Positions 6,440 to 14,923 of a DNA stretch of 21,049 nucleotides are shown here, piece after piece. The first letter of the stretch is position 1, and the number at the start of each line of letters is the position of its first letter. A program made the position numbers and the translations under genes. This DNA comes from a virus. The notes beneath the pieces are model-generated. The model made no database searches and was not told the DNA's origin. It saw only the letters and a program-made list of their open reading frames with translations. The stretch covers positions 1-21,049 of the IMG/VR virus record IMGVR_UViG_3300030389_000580; one strand, given 5' to 3'.

Positions 6440-6459
6440 GAGCTATTACCTCCTAGCTC
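6440..6459 (-). promoter_or_regulatory. Hairpin with the fibre's ribosome binding site in its loop
   Basis: Between the two fibre genes the minus strand reads GAGCTA-GGAGGTAA-TAGCTC-ATG. The 6-bp arms are perfectly complementary and the 8-nt loop is the Shine-Dalgarno itself. The hairpin starts at the last base of the upstream stop codon. It could present or limit the site for translation of the 1212-aa fibre. Confidence 0.45.
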
Positions 6460-7766
6460 TAATAAGATCCACCGTCTATATCAAAGCCAGATACACTTCC
6501 ATTTTCTAGAAAAGTAACAAGGTCGGATAAAGCAACCTGTACCATCGTACCGCTATCATTTATAACCATACGATCTGTTGTTGCTAAAGTTGTCGATGTT
6601 GCACTCGTAGATCCGTCAACTATATTCAATTCTGCTGTACTTACTGTCGCACCATCTAGGATCTGTACTTCTGTTCCTGTTAGATCAGCTAAAGCATCTG
6701 CCGTGCCTTGAGCCATAGTGCTAAGTTCTGTAAGTTTATCAGTGTGAGGCTCAACGTCTGTACCAATAACAAGACCCAATGAAGTTCTTGCAGCAGAAGC
6801 ACTTGTGGCTCCTGTTCCTCCGTCTGAAATAGAAAGCGTTCCTGATATAGAACTAGCATTTAGATTGACAGCAATTTTTGTCGATTGAATTTCAAGACCG
6901 CCATTAGCTTTTAAATCTACATCTAATGTATTTCCAGATTTTTGTAGGCCATTTCCTGCTGTAATCTGACCAGCACCAGAGAACTGAGCAATAGTAAGAT
7001 TATTTGTTCCTACTACAGCACTTCCATTATTAGAAGTACAAACAAAACCATTCTCAGCATTAACTGTTCCCTGCTCAACAAAGGTGAAGAAACCAGCAGC
7101 GTTAGCACCAGCAGCTAAATCCGCAGCCCTGGCTGGTGACGATCCAACAATATAGATACCATTTTGAGATTGAGTAGATTGGTCTTTGACAAGAACACGA
7201 TCTCCATTGGCAAGAGTGACGCCATCTAATGTATCGCCATTATTAAGAGCAGTAGATATTGTAATGTTTGCTGTAGTTGCAGCTTTAACAGAATCTTTTA
7301 CATCAAGTCCTTGAGCAGTTGCCTCTACAAAACCTTTGGTCGCAGCATCTTGAGCATTTACTGGATCGGCTACGTTTGTAATATTTTGAGAGTTATAAGA
7401 CACGCTGCCTGTAGGAGCAGCCATCTGATCTAATCTATTTGTTCTAACTCCTGCATCGAAATCACTGATCTTTGTATGTGCTAAAGAAGGTATATCATCT
7501 GAAACTAAAGACCTAAATGTAGGTGCTGCATCTGATCCTGTTGTTGGTCCTGATAATATCTTATTTGCATTTATTACTGTATCTTTATCAAAAAACTTGC
7601 CCTCTCCACCAATAGGTTCAATAGTTGTGGCAGAACCATTCGATCCCCCCGTTCCAATTCCTATGAATAAGGTTTTACTGCCTTCAGCAAAAGCTAACTC
7701 AGCGTTTTCAAGAGTAGTGGGTGCTGATGAGCCAGTGGATCTTTTAATCCTTAAGGTGTTAGCCAT
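6459..7766 (-). CDS. Tail fibre protein, 435 aa
   Basis: The N-terminus (MANTLRIKRSTGSSAPTTLE) matches the style of the large fibre's start and likely shares its attachment site. The middle contains DAATKGFVEATAQGLDVKDS, then a segment with ANGDRVLVKDQSTQSQNGIY. This is a widespread module of phage tail fibres and beta-helix proteins. The C-terminal third has VEPHTDKLTELSTMAQGTAD and ends VSGFDIDGGSY, a 'DGGxY' end like that of the 75-aa neighbour. No HxH needle or catalytic motif is seen. Its ribosome site GGAGGAA is formed by Gly-Gly codons at the end of the upstream gene. It probably acts as a second fibre or as a connector for the large one. Confidence 0.85.
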   Translation of the reverse strand: MANTLRIKRSTGSSAPTTLENAELAFAEGSKTLFIGIGTGGSNGSATTIEPIGGEGKFFDKDTVINANKILSGPTTGSDAAPTFRSLVSDDIPSLAHTKISDFDAGVRTNRLDQMAAPTGSVSYNSQNITNVADPVNAQDAATKGFVEATAQGLDVKDSVKAATTANITISTALNNGDTLDGVTLANGDRVLVKDQSTQSQNGIYIVGSSPARAADLAAGANAAGFFTFVEQGTVNAENGFVCTSNNGSAVVGTNNLTIAQFSGAGQITAGNGLQKSGNTLDVDLKANGGLEIQSTKIAVNLNASSISGTLSISDGGTGATSASAARTSLGLVIGTDVEPHTDKLTELSTMAQGTADALADLTGTEVQILDGATVSTAELNIVDGSTSATSTTLATTDRMVINDSGTMVQVALSDLVTFLENGSVSGFDIDGGSY

Positions 7767-7767
7767 T

Positions 7768-7995
7768 TCAGAAATTTCCTCCGTCGACGAGTGTTAATTT
7801 GGTAGTAGTTGCATCTGCTTTAAATGTAGCAGAAGTTGAGTCATAGTAAACAACAGAGCCGTCAACTTTCGCAGATTCATCTAGGTCTAGACCCTTTGGA
7901 CCCTGCGGACCTCTGGTGGCTACAGTAACTACAGTTGTATCACCTTCATTAACTGTAACATTATTCTTCGTGGTTGAAATGTTAACAGAAGTCAT
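7768..7995 (-). CDS. Small fibre adaptor with collagen-like GPQGPKG, 75 aa
   Basis: This short protein has a beta-rich Thr/Val start (VTVNEGDTTVVTVATRG), a very short collagen-like stretch GPQGPKG (about residues 30-36) and a 'YYDSTSATFKAD...LVDGGNF' end that is like the usual start or joint of phage fibres. It is too short to be a full fibre and probably is an adaptor or trimerisation piece between other fibre proteins. Its start overlaps the upstream gene by 4 nt (ATGA), and its last codons (GGA GGA AAT TTC TGA) create the Shine-Dalgarno of the next gene. Confidence 0.75.
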   Translation of the reverse strand: MTSVNISTTKNNVTVNEGDTTVVTVATRGPQGPKGLDLDESAKVDGSVVYYDSTSATFKADATTTKLTLVDGGNF

Positions 7996-8333
7996 GCTGT
8001 GTAACCCTCACTCATAAAGATGTCTCCTTCTAAATAATACTCTTTTAATCCAGAAGGATTAGTTAGTAATACATCATATTTTAATAAATTAGGTGTAAAT
8101 GTCGCTGTTTGTACATCAGTAAGAGCTATATCTACCGTTCCAGTTGTCCTATTCGTATATGTCACTGCCCAATCAGCAAATTTTGTGGTTCGTGTTTCTT
8201 CCCAAACCTGTGCTTCGACAGTATATCCAGTTAAATCTATTGCATTATTACTATTATCCTTAAAAACGATCTGAATACTATGATCCGTTCTTCGCTGAAT
8301 AGTCATGTTGTAAATTCCAGGTGTAACTGCCAT
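7992..8333 (-). CDS. Beta-sandwich baseplate/fibre-support protein (BppU-N-like), 113 aa
   Basis: The protein starts MAVTPGIYNMTIQRRTDHSI and continues with IVFKDNSNNAIDLTGYTVEAQVW, a pattern typical of N-terminal Ig-like domains of BppU-type upper baseplate proteins ('..G.PidLtGyt...qvr....'). The rest alternates beta strands (TGTVDIALTD, LKYDVLLTNPSG, YYLEGDIFM) with no other domain, so it is a stand-alone copy of this fold. It lies between the collar fibre and the 75-aa adaptor, which fits a structural linker at the tail tip. Assigned by pattern only. Confidence 0.65.
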   Translation of the reverse strand: MAVTPGIYNMTIQRRTDHSIQIVFKDNSNNAIDLTGYTVEAQVWEETRTTKFADWAVTYTNRTTGTVDIALTDVQTATFTPNLLKYDVLLTNPSGLKEYYLEGDIFMSEGYTA

Positions 8334-8335
8334 AA

Positions 8336-9547
8336 CTAATATTTAATAATGTACATTAATGCTACATTACGAGGTCTGGTTTCTGACCCTCCAGTATTAT
8401 TCACAGTTGTAGAAACGCCTACACTAATTCCACACTGGGTATTATTCATAAATTGTCTAGTTCCTAAAGGACCTAAACCCTGACCATTACCGCTTCCATA
8501 GTTACCAACAACCCTATCATTAACAGCAAGAGTACCACCGTCTGCTGTGCTGTTGTTTGAGGTGCCAGTTGTAGGGCTATGATGATGCGATGGATCAGTA
8601 ACAGTTGCAGTAGATGAAGCAGTATGATTATGGCTTACAATATCGCTTGATTGAGTTCCTCGAATTGGTCGACCTTGATCTCTTGTTGAGTCAGTAGTAT
8701 TACTTGCCCAACCTCTAACAAATTCTCCTCTAAGATCAGGTAAACTATTTCCTATTTTATTTCGTAAATCTCCAAGTAAATTTTTATTTACTCCTTGCAC
8801 TGAACCATTACCAGATATACTCTCACCATTACACTCTAAATAACCATCTGGTACGTCTGATGTAGCCATGCAAAATACTGCCGCCACTGGTACAGAAGCG
8901 ACAGCTTCCCACGCTAATGTTGAATTAGCACCGCTACTACTAGCAATTTTTAAAAAACCTCCGTCTACTTTTGTCTGCGGTAATACATAAGTCCTGCTTT
9001 CACCAATATTGTCATTGGCTGTTAAACCTGTGAAGAAAGTTTGAGCAGCATTTTTTAGTTCTAAGTTACCACCAAAAGTTATTTCGATTCCATAACTACC
9101 AATACTAGCTCTAACTGCTGAGCCAGCTTTAAAAGCCATAATATCTGATCCTGCCCTGTAAATACCTGTATCTGTATCCCCAGCAAAACTAATAGCAGGA
9201 GTTGAACTGTTATTTGAATTACTAAATAATACTTGTCCTGAAAATGTATCTCCCGATCTTTTTACCAATCCTAAATTATCTTCATCTAGATTCCCTACTT
9301 CATATAAAGTTGCACTACCTGTAACTCCTCGTTGAGCTAAATTACCTCCACTTGTGCCTCTTATAAATAATTTCTTTGGTGTTCCACTATCTTCGGCTAT
9401 AAATTCTGTAGGTAATAACTCGCCACCTGAACTTAACGGACCATAGTTATGTGCTGCTACGGATTTAATAGTATCTTGCATATCCTCTCTGACTACTAAG
9501 CCAGAGGCATTTTCTATGTCTTTAGTACCTCTTTGAAATGTTGACAC
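8336..9547 (-). CDS. Tail fibre with phage collar domain, 403 aa
   Basis: The gene uses a GTG start (9545-9547). The middle has the fibre motif AISFAGDTDTGIYRAGSDI. The C-terminal part is a phage tail collar domain: VPVAAVFCMATSDVPDGYLE, then LPDLRGEFVRGW, SSDIVSHNHTAS, a HHH cluster and the end TRPRNVALMYIIKY. T4 gp12 and lambda Stf carry related collar domains, with His residues that bind metal. The N-terminus (MSTFQRGTKDIENASGLVVR) differs from the two MAN-type fibres, so this protein may attach elsewhere, perhaps directly to J, whose gene ends 23 nt upstream. Confidence 0.85.
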   Translation of the reverse strand: MSTFQRGTKDIENASGLVVREDMQDTIKSVAAHNYGPLSSGGELLPTEFIAEDSGTPKKLFIRGTSGGNLAQRGVTGSATLYEVGNLDEDNLGLVKRSGDTFSGQVLFSNSNNSSTPAISFAGDTDTGIYRAGSDIMAFKAGSAVRASIGSYGIEITFGGNLELKNAAQTFFTGLTANDNIGESRTYVLPQTKVDGGFLKIASSSGANSTLAWEAVASVPVAAVFCMATSDVPDGYLECNGESISGNGSVQGVNKNLLGDLRNKIGNSLPDLRGEFVRGWASNTTDSTRDQGRPIRGTQSSDIVSHNHTASSTATVTDPSHHHSPTTGTSNNSTADGGTLAVNDRVVGNYGSGNGQGLGPLGTRQFMNNTQCGISVGVSTTVNNTGGSETRPRNVALMYIIKY

Positions 9548-9570
9548 TACAAAAAATCTTTTACTCTATA

Positions 9571-12500
9571 TTACACGCCTTTACCGTAACCGACAGCCTG
9601 AAATGTAAATTTTTTATTTACTGGTTGATTATTAGAATTTTTTATAATTAAATTAAAACCTTTACCATTTATATTTGCTCCTGCTGCATTTAAAAAATTA
9701 CCATTTGAATCTTGTTTAATAACAAAATATTCACCACTAGCAGCATTAGCAATAGTTATTCCGATAGAAGGCAGAAGAGTATTAGCATTTCCTAAAGCTG
9801 TTGTTCCTGTAAAAAATGGGTTAGCAAAAGTTACATCTACTCCATTAACTGAAGTACCCGAATCTATAGGAGTAGTAACACTTTCATTGCTTGAATTTAG
9901 ATGTGATCTTTCAGTTCTTGATTCAAACTCAGCAATAACTCCAAGCTCCTGCACGTTTACATTATTTGCAGCAGAACCAGATTCTAATGTGCATCTAAAT
10001 TTAAACCCTCTACCTTTATACGTTCCATTGGCAAAAGTTTGGTAGTTACTGTATATAGGAGAACCAGTACCAGGATCATCTTGAGTTATGCTGACAGATA
10101 AAAACGCACTTACGTCATCTATAGCAGGGCCATCAAAGTTGCCATCTGTTGCATAATTGTTCCAAAAAGACCCTGCTGGTATCAAAGTATCTATTGTATT
10201 AACAAAGTTAAAAATACAAGCGGTAGCTGAGGATACGGTAGCACTTGGCACTGCCTCTATTTGAAAACTGGTAGTAGTGAGATTATTGCTTATTACTTTA
10301 TAAACACCACTTGTTGATCCACTGCTAGGTGTGAAATTAACATAATCTCCTGCTGATCTTCCATGAGCAGTAGCACTTCCACTTGAATCTAACGCAGTAA
10401 TAGTTACTATAGTGCCAGATTGAGTATATAAACCATTTATAAGTTGACCCCCTACACCAAAACCAAATGCTTTAATGATTCTTCTGAAATTAACAGAAAA
10501 AATAGCACCTAAATCTAACGTGACGGCAAAATCATAAAATCCTCTTAAACCTCTATCAATACTTACACTTCCAGAAGTATTAACACTACGGTCTGCTACA
10601 ACTGTAAGAGTATTTGCATTTTGAACAGAAGCAACTGTATAGTCTAAATCTTCTGCTTCTCCCCCAGAAAAATTAAACTTTAAAAATTCTCCAACTTGTA
10701 TTCCATGGTTTGTAATTGTACAAGTAATAATTTTACCTACTTGACTATAGGTTCCAGACTTTACAACTGTTACATCTTCTAACTCTAAACCTCCTGCATT
10801 TTTTACCGTGTTTCTTTTATTTCCTGCAAATGAATTAGGTAAATCTGTATCTTCCCTATCATTCATTACAATCTTGGAATCTATTAAATCAGGTAAATCA
10901 ACAATTACGCTGGTTTCTTCTGTACTAAAACGACCTCCATCATCTTGAAACTTTAAAATATATTCTCCTTCCAACAAAGGTACGGTAACAGAAGTACTAT
11001 TCCCTGGAATTGCTTTTATAAGATCAACTGAATTTTGAAACGTACCTTGACCATCTGTTTGTGTGCTATGCCTTACATACACTCTTCCACCATGTATAAC
11101 ATCAGGATCGGTAGATAAATCCCATCTAAGTCTTACATCTTTCGAATCAATAGGTTCATAACTTAAGTTTCTTACAGGACCAGGAATTTCTGATTTACCT
11201 TTTGCGTTGAAAGTTATATTTGTAGAAGTCGTTGATAAAGTAAAAGCAGCATTATAAGAAAAAACTTTAATTTCATAAGTTCCTGCCTGACTATTTAGTA
11301 TTTCAATATCAGGTCTAAAAACTGTTTCACTTACCCAGTTTGTATTATTAAATCTATATTGTACAAGATATTGACTAACACCTGTTCTTACTTCCCAAGA
11401 GACAATAATTTTTGATACAGCTAAATTATTAATTACTACAATTTTTTCTACAGCACCTAAACCAGTAGGAGGTGCTTTAGGAACATTTAATAAAGATATA
11501 GTTCGTGGTGTTAATGCTTCATCTTGTTCAATATTTGCATATTTACCGTCTACATAAGTTAAAGCTGTAATTGTATAGTTAACATCATCTTTCTCTTCGA
11601 TATTAATAACTCTAAAAGTTTGAGCATCTACAGCACCAGGTTGCCCATCAAACTGTGATTCACTGGTTAACATCCAAATTGAATTATCATTTGGTTCTTC
11701 AGTTAAAGCAGAACCTAAATTTATTACATTACCAGAAATAGTAAAAGGTTTATCTTCAACTATTCCACTAGGCAACATTACAAAACATCGTGGATTACTT
11801 CCAGCGAAACCAGATAAATCTTTTATGTTATCTACTGTTATTGCAGTGGTAGTTGCTGTTTTTATTCTTCCTGATCTCCTTACACCACTTCTTACTGGAT
11901 CACTAATTTTAATAACACTACCTGGTCTGACGATACCCCCTGCGTCTATTGATGTAGTAAAAGTAACTACTTCACTTTCTTGTTGTTCACTAAATAAAAC
12001 AGCTTTACCAAGCCTTCGAGCTTGAGTCCGAGAAGTACACGCAAAAGCTTTTATTCTTTTAATAACTCTACCAAATTTTTCTATAGCAACATCATCCTCT
12101 ACTACTTCATAATCTATTTCCCTACTATCCATATTGAAATATCCAACACTTACAACAGAATGTCTTTGCCTTAAACTGCTACCTGAATAAGAAAAGCCCT
12201 CCTCTCCAACATTTGACAAACTAAATAAAAAACTTGCGTCAGTTTCTCTATCCTGAGATAAAGTAAGCTCACCAGATTGCCATACAGGAAAAGCTCGCAT
12301 AACACCAGCAAGCTCATTAATAACAGAAAAAGCTTCTCCTGATCCTTGAATACTTACATTACAACTAAATCTAGGTTCTTTTGCCTGACCTGGAGGTTCA
12401 ATAAGTGCACTTGCATAATGAGAAGCATTGAAATAACTATACAAATCTATATTTTCAAACAAATCAACGTCTGAAGGATTATCTGGATCAAAATTAGGTG

Positions 12501-13617
12501 CAATTTGATCTCCTAGCCCATACCTATGATTAGTCATAACATCAAGCAACACCATCGCAGGATCGCTGCACCATTGGGCTGCTCCCATAGTTCCATTAAA
12601 AATATACCCATCTGGATAGTGTATAAAGCCAAAACTACTTACAGTTCCAAGTTGCAGAGCATCTGCATCAGCTTGATTTCTAACTACGCTAGGAGTTCCA
12701 GAGTTATTAGCACCTGCTCCTGGAATCCTTACCTTTATGCCACGAATACGAAAAGCTCTCTCTGGTATTGATCTAAACTGTTGAGAACTTAATCGTAAAG
12801 TAGAGTATGCACAATTTGGATAAGATTGAGAGCCATCAACTATCTCTTCCATTCTGACCACAGCAAAAGTATCTTGAAATACATCTGGATCTCTGTCATC
12901 TGTTTCTCTTGTAACTTTTACTCTTGCTTGACTATAAGTATTAGGCAAATTTATACGATATTCTTTTGAATATGGATCTGCACTTCTTCCTTTTATTGTG
13001 TCATCAATTTTCTCTACAAACAAACCATTATCAACTTGTAAAAATATTTTTAATTGAACTTCTGCACCCTCAATATCACCATTATCTTTAAATTCTTGTA
13101 ACGCATCAAAAGTAATTGTTATTTCTAAACCATCTTTTCCTGTGCTTAAATTTGGGCTTAAAGATGGACCTGAATTAGTACCTCCTGTTGCTTTACTTAT
13201 AGGATTACTATGAGTTGGGCTTACAGCAGTAGATATTTTTTCAAAAACTGCATTTTCTACATTTTTTACATCTGTTTGATTTTCTTCACCAAACCGAGGT
13301 ACAAAAGTAACATCCTGAAAACTAAAATCAGATTCTTCAAGGTTATCTAGTTTATCAGCAAATTCAGAATCACTTAAAGTTGTATTTATATTTAAAACAG
13401 CAGAATCATTTAAAAATATATCCGTTAAACAAGCATTATTATAATTAGCATTGTTTCTAGCAATTCCTCTTAAAGATGGAGTTGCAAAACCCTCTATCTC
13501 ACCTTCAGACACTAAATCCTGAACAGTGGCAAATTCTTTACTATTAAGAGTATCTTCAGCCCTTTCTGGTTGCCTACTTGATGCTCTTCCTTTTGCTCCT
13601 CTGATTATTTTAGACAT
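9571..13617 (-). CDS. J: Tip attachment (host specificity) protein J, 1348 aa
   Basis: This is the lambda gpJ-type central tip protein: MSKIIRGAKG start, then SKEFATVQDLVSEGEIEGFA (residues about 27-46) and an 'INELAGVMRAFPVWQSGELT' segment of the tip hub. Its fibronectin-like segments lie around residues 715-805 and 810-915, followed by beta-rich repeats. At 1348 aa it is somewhat longer than lambda gpJ (1132). It closes the M-L-K-I-J set of the tip, caps the tube and binds host receptor or fibres. The ribosome site GGAGGAA comes from the last codons of gene I (AAG GAG GAA TAA), which couples the two genes. Confidence 0.92.
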   Translation of the reverse strand: MSKIIRGAKGRASSRQPERAEDTLNSKEFATVQDLVSEGEIEGFATPSLRGIARNNANYNNACLTDIFLNDSAVLNINTTLSDSEFADKLDNLEESDFSFQDVTFVPRFGEENQTDVKNVENAVFEKISTAVSPTHSNPISKATGGTNSGPSLSPNLSTGKDGLEITITFDALQEFKDNGDIEGAEVQLKIFLQVDNGLFVEKIDDTIKGRSADPYSKEYRINLPNTYSQARVKVTRETDDRDPDVFQDTFAVVRMEEIVDGSQSYPNCAYSTLRLSSQQFRSIPERAFRIRGIKVRIPGAGANNSGTPSVVRNQADADALQLGTVSSFGFIHYPDGYIFNGTMGAAQWCSDPAMVLLDVMTNHRYGLGDQIAPNFDPDNPSDVDLFENIDLYSYFNASHYASALIEPPGQAKEPRFSCNVSIQGSGEAFSVINELAGVMRAFPVWQSGELTLSQDRETDASFLFSLSNVGEEGFSYSGSSLRQRHSVVSVGYFNMDSREIDYEVVEDDVAIEKFGRVIKRIKAFACTSRTQARRLGKAVLFSEQQESEVVTFTTSIDAGGIVRPGSVIKISDPVRSGVRRSGRIKTATTTAITVDNIKDLSGFAGSNPRCFVMLPSGIVEDKPFTISGNVINLGSALTEEPNDNSIWMLTSESQFDGQPGAVDAQTFRVINIEEKDDVNYTITALTYVDGKYANIEQDEALTPRTISLLNVPKAPPTGLGAVEKIVVINNLAVSKIIVSWEVRTGVSQYLVQYRFNNTNWVSETVFRPDIEILNSQAGTYEIKVFSYNAAFTLSTTSTNITFNAKGKSEIPGPVRNLSYEPIDSKDVRLRWDLSTDPDVIHGGRVYVRHSTQTDGQGTFQNSVDLIKAIPGNSTSVTVPLLEGEYILKFQDDGGRFSTEETSVIVDLPDLIDSKIVMNDREDTDLPNSFAGNKRNTVKNAGGLELEDVTVVKSGTYSQVGKIITCTITNHGIQVGEFLKFNFSGGEAEDLDYTVASVQNANTLTVVADRSVNTSGSVSIDRGLRGFYDFAVTLDLGAIFSVNFRRIIKAFGFGVGGQLINGLYTQSGTIVTITALDSSGSATAHGRSAGDYVNFTPSSGSTSGVYKVISNNLTTTSFQIEAVPSATVSSATACIFNFVNTIDTLIPAGSFWNNYATDGNFDGPAIDDVSAFLSVSITQDDPGTGSPIYSNYQTFANGTYKGRGFKFRCTLESGSAANNVNVQELGVIAEFESRTERSHLNSSNESVTTPIDSGTSVNGVDVTFANPFFTGTTALGNANTLLPSIGITIANAASGEYFVIKQDSNGNFLNAAGANINGKGFNLIIKNSNNQPVNKKFTFQAVGYGKGV

Positions 13618-13620
13618 AAA

Positions 13621-14232
13621 TTATTCCTCCTTTGTAACTATTTGATTTGTATCAATACCTGCTGAAATTACCACTGATCCTGTAACTATTTCTCCATAAC
13701 ATAAAGGTATAGTTGTACCAGCTCTTGATGTGTTTTGAACACCAGAAAAACTAAATGATACTCTAGGATCTTCTTCATTTTCAAATTCTTTAAATTTAGG
13801 TAATGGAAAAAGCATTTCAGTTACACCCTGAACTGCTAAGGCAATACCTATATTTCCAATAGCTGCTTGAAATCCACTAAATCCTTGTGCTGCTGTAAAT
13901 CCTAACCCACTAAAATTAGCACCAGGCATTGCAAATGCTAGTCCAATCATTGCAACTCCTAGTAATGTTTTTCTAAATCCACCACCTGCTCCACTAACGA
14001 CAGGAACTATATTTACATCAGATTGACCTATTGGATCATGTAATTCGTCTGCTCCTACATCATTATCATTAATGATAATTTGATAATATCTATCATTCAT
14101 ATAAGCCTCAATTCCTTTAAAATTACATACAAGAAATTTTATTGCTTCAGCAGAAGAACTTACAACAGCATCAAATTCCTTATGCCCTACAAATTCAGCT
14201 AATTCTCCATGTAATTTAACTTTTCGAAGCAT
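13621..14232 (-). CDS. I: Tail tip assembly protein I, 203 aa
   Basis: The N-terminal 75 residues look like the beta-grasp domain of lambda gpI ('MLRKVKLHGELAEFVG'), ending in VNIVPVVSGAGGG, which matches the family's usual 'i.Pvi.Gag' motif. Two hydrophobic, Gly/Ala-rich segments follow (about 90-103 and 127-143). The C-terminal 60 residues end TIPLCYGEIVTGSVVISAGI, typical of the family. It is slightly shorter than lambda gpI (223). The start overlaps the K gene by 17 nt and the stop is 3 nt from J, in the same order as in lambda. It takes part in tip assembly with K, L and J. Confidence 0.88.
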   Translation of the reverse strand: MLRKVKLHGELAEFVGHKEFDAVVSSSAEAIKFLVCNFKGIEAYMNDRYYQIIINDNDVGADELHDPIGQSDVNIVPVVSGAGGGFRKTLLGVAMIGLAFAMPGANFSGLGFTAAQGFSGFQAAIGNIGIALAVQGVTEMLFPLPKFKEFENEEDPRVSFSFSGVQNTSRAGTTIPLCYGEIVTGSVVISAGIDTNQIVTKEE

Positions 14233-14923
14233 AACGATACCTCTTACCAGTGCATTTGTATAACCATGCAGAATATGGTTCTCTACAAGATAGTCTATCT
14301 GCTAAATGATGTAAAACCATATCTCCTAAAAATATAGCTACATGATTTAAAGTTGGATACATTATTGACATTAATAATACATCACCTTTTTCTAATCGTT
14401 CTTCAGGTCTTAGTTCTCTAAAACCTGTTCTCCAAGCATAACTTTCAAATAGTGGATCAAATAAAAATTCATCAGGAGTCATGTTTCTTTCATAATCCTT
14501 CAACTCAATTCCTTTTTCTTGTTTATACCAATCAACAACTAAGCTCCAACAATCAGTGACTCCCCATACCCATTTTCTACCGATTAAAGGTGCTTTATAT
14601 CCATTAGGTTCTAAATATGACCATTCTTCTGATTCTGGATTAACGATATACCACGGTAAATTACTTTTCTCACAACTTACTCGATCTGCTTGACTAGGTT
14701 CTGGTGAACAAATGGGATGACTATGAACAATACCAACTATATCTCCTAAATTATCTGCTTTTACATAATCTTCTGGATCTAAAATAAATTCTTGATGGCT
14801 TGTTATTGATAAATTTTGACAGGGATAATATCGTTTTTTACCTTTAATATTTAATAAAAGACCCACAGATTCTTTTGGATTTTGGTCTTTCGCATGAACC
14901 AATGCGTCATCTTTCCAACTCAT
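14216..14923 (-). CDS. K: Tail tip peptidase K (JAB/MPN plus NlpC/P60), 235 aa
   Basis: The N-terminal domain (1-105) is a JAMM metalloprotease: E18 in NPKESVGLLL, H67 and H69 in IVHSHP, S77 and D80 in SQAD, all the usual zinc-site residues. The C-terminal domain (116-235) is NlpC/P60: catalytic C125 in GVTDCWSLVVDW, His194 in NHVAIFLG, and a further His at 205/206 (MVLHH). Both active sites therefore look intact. In lambda, gpK is needed for tip assembly and its peptidase domains are thought to act on tail proteins or peptidoglycan. The start overlaps the L gene (ATGA), and the end overlaps I. Confidence 0.93.
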   Translation of the reverse strand: MSWKDDALVHAKDQNPKESVGLLLNIKGKKRYYPCQNLSITSHQEFILDPEDYVKADNLGDIVGIVHSHPICSPEPSQADRVSCEKSNLPWYIVNPESEEWSYLEPNGYKAPLIGRKWVWGVTDCWSLVVDWYKQEKGIELKDYERNMTPDEFLFDPLFESYAWRTGFRELRPEERLEKGDVLLMSIMYPTLNHVAIFLGDMVLHHLADRLSCREPYSAWLYKCTGKRYRYASKS

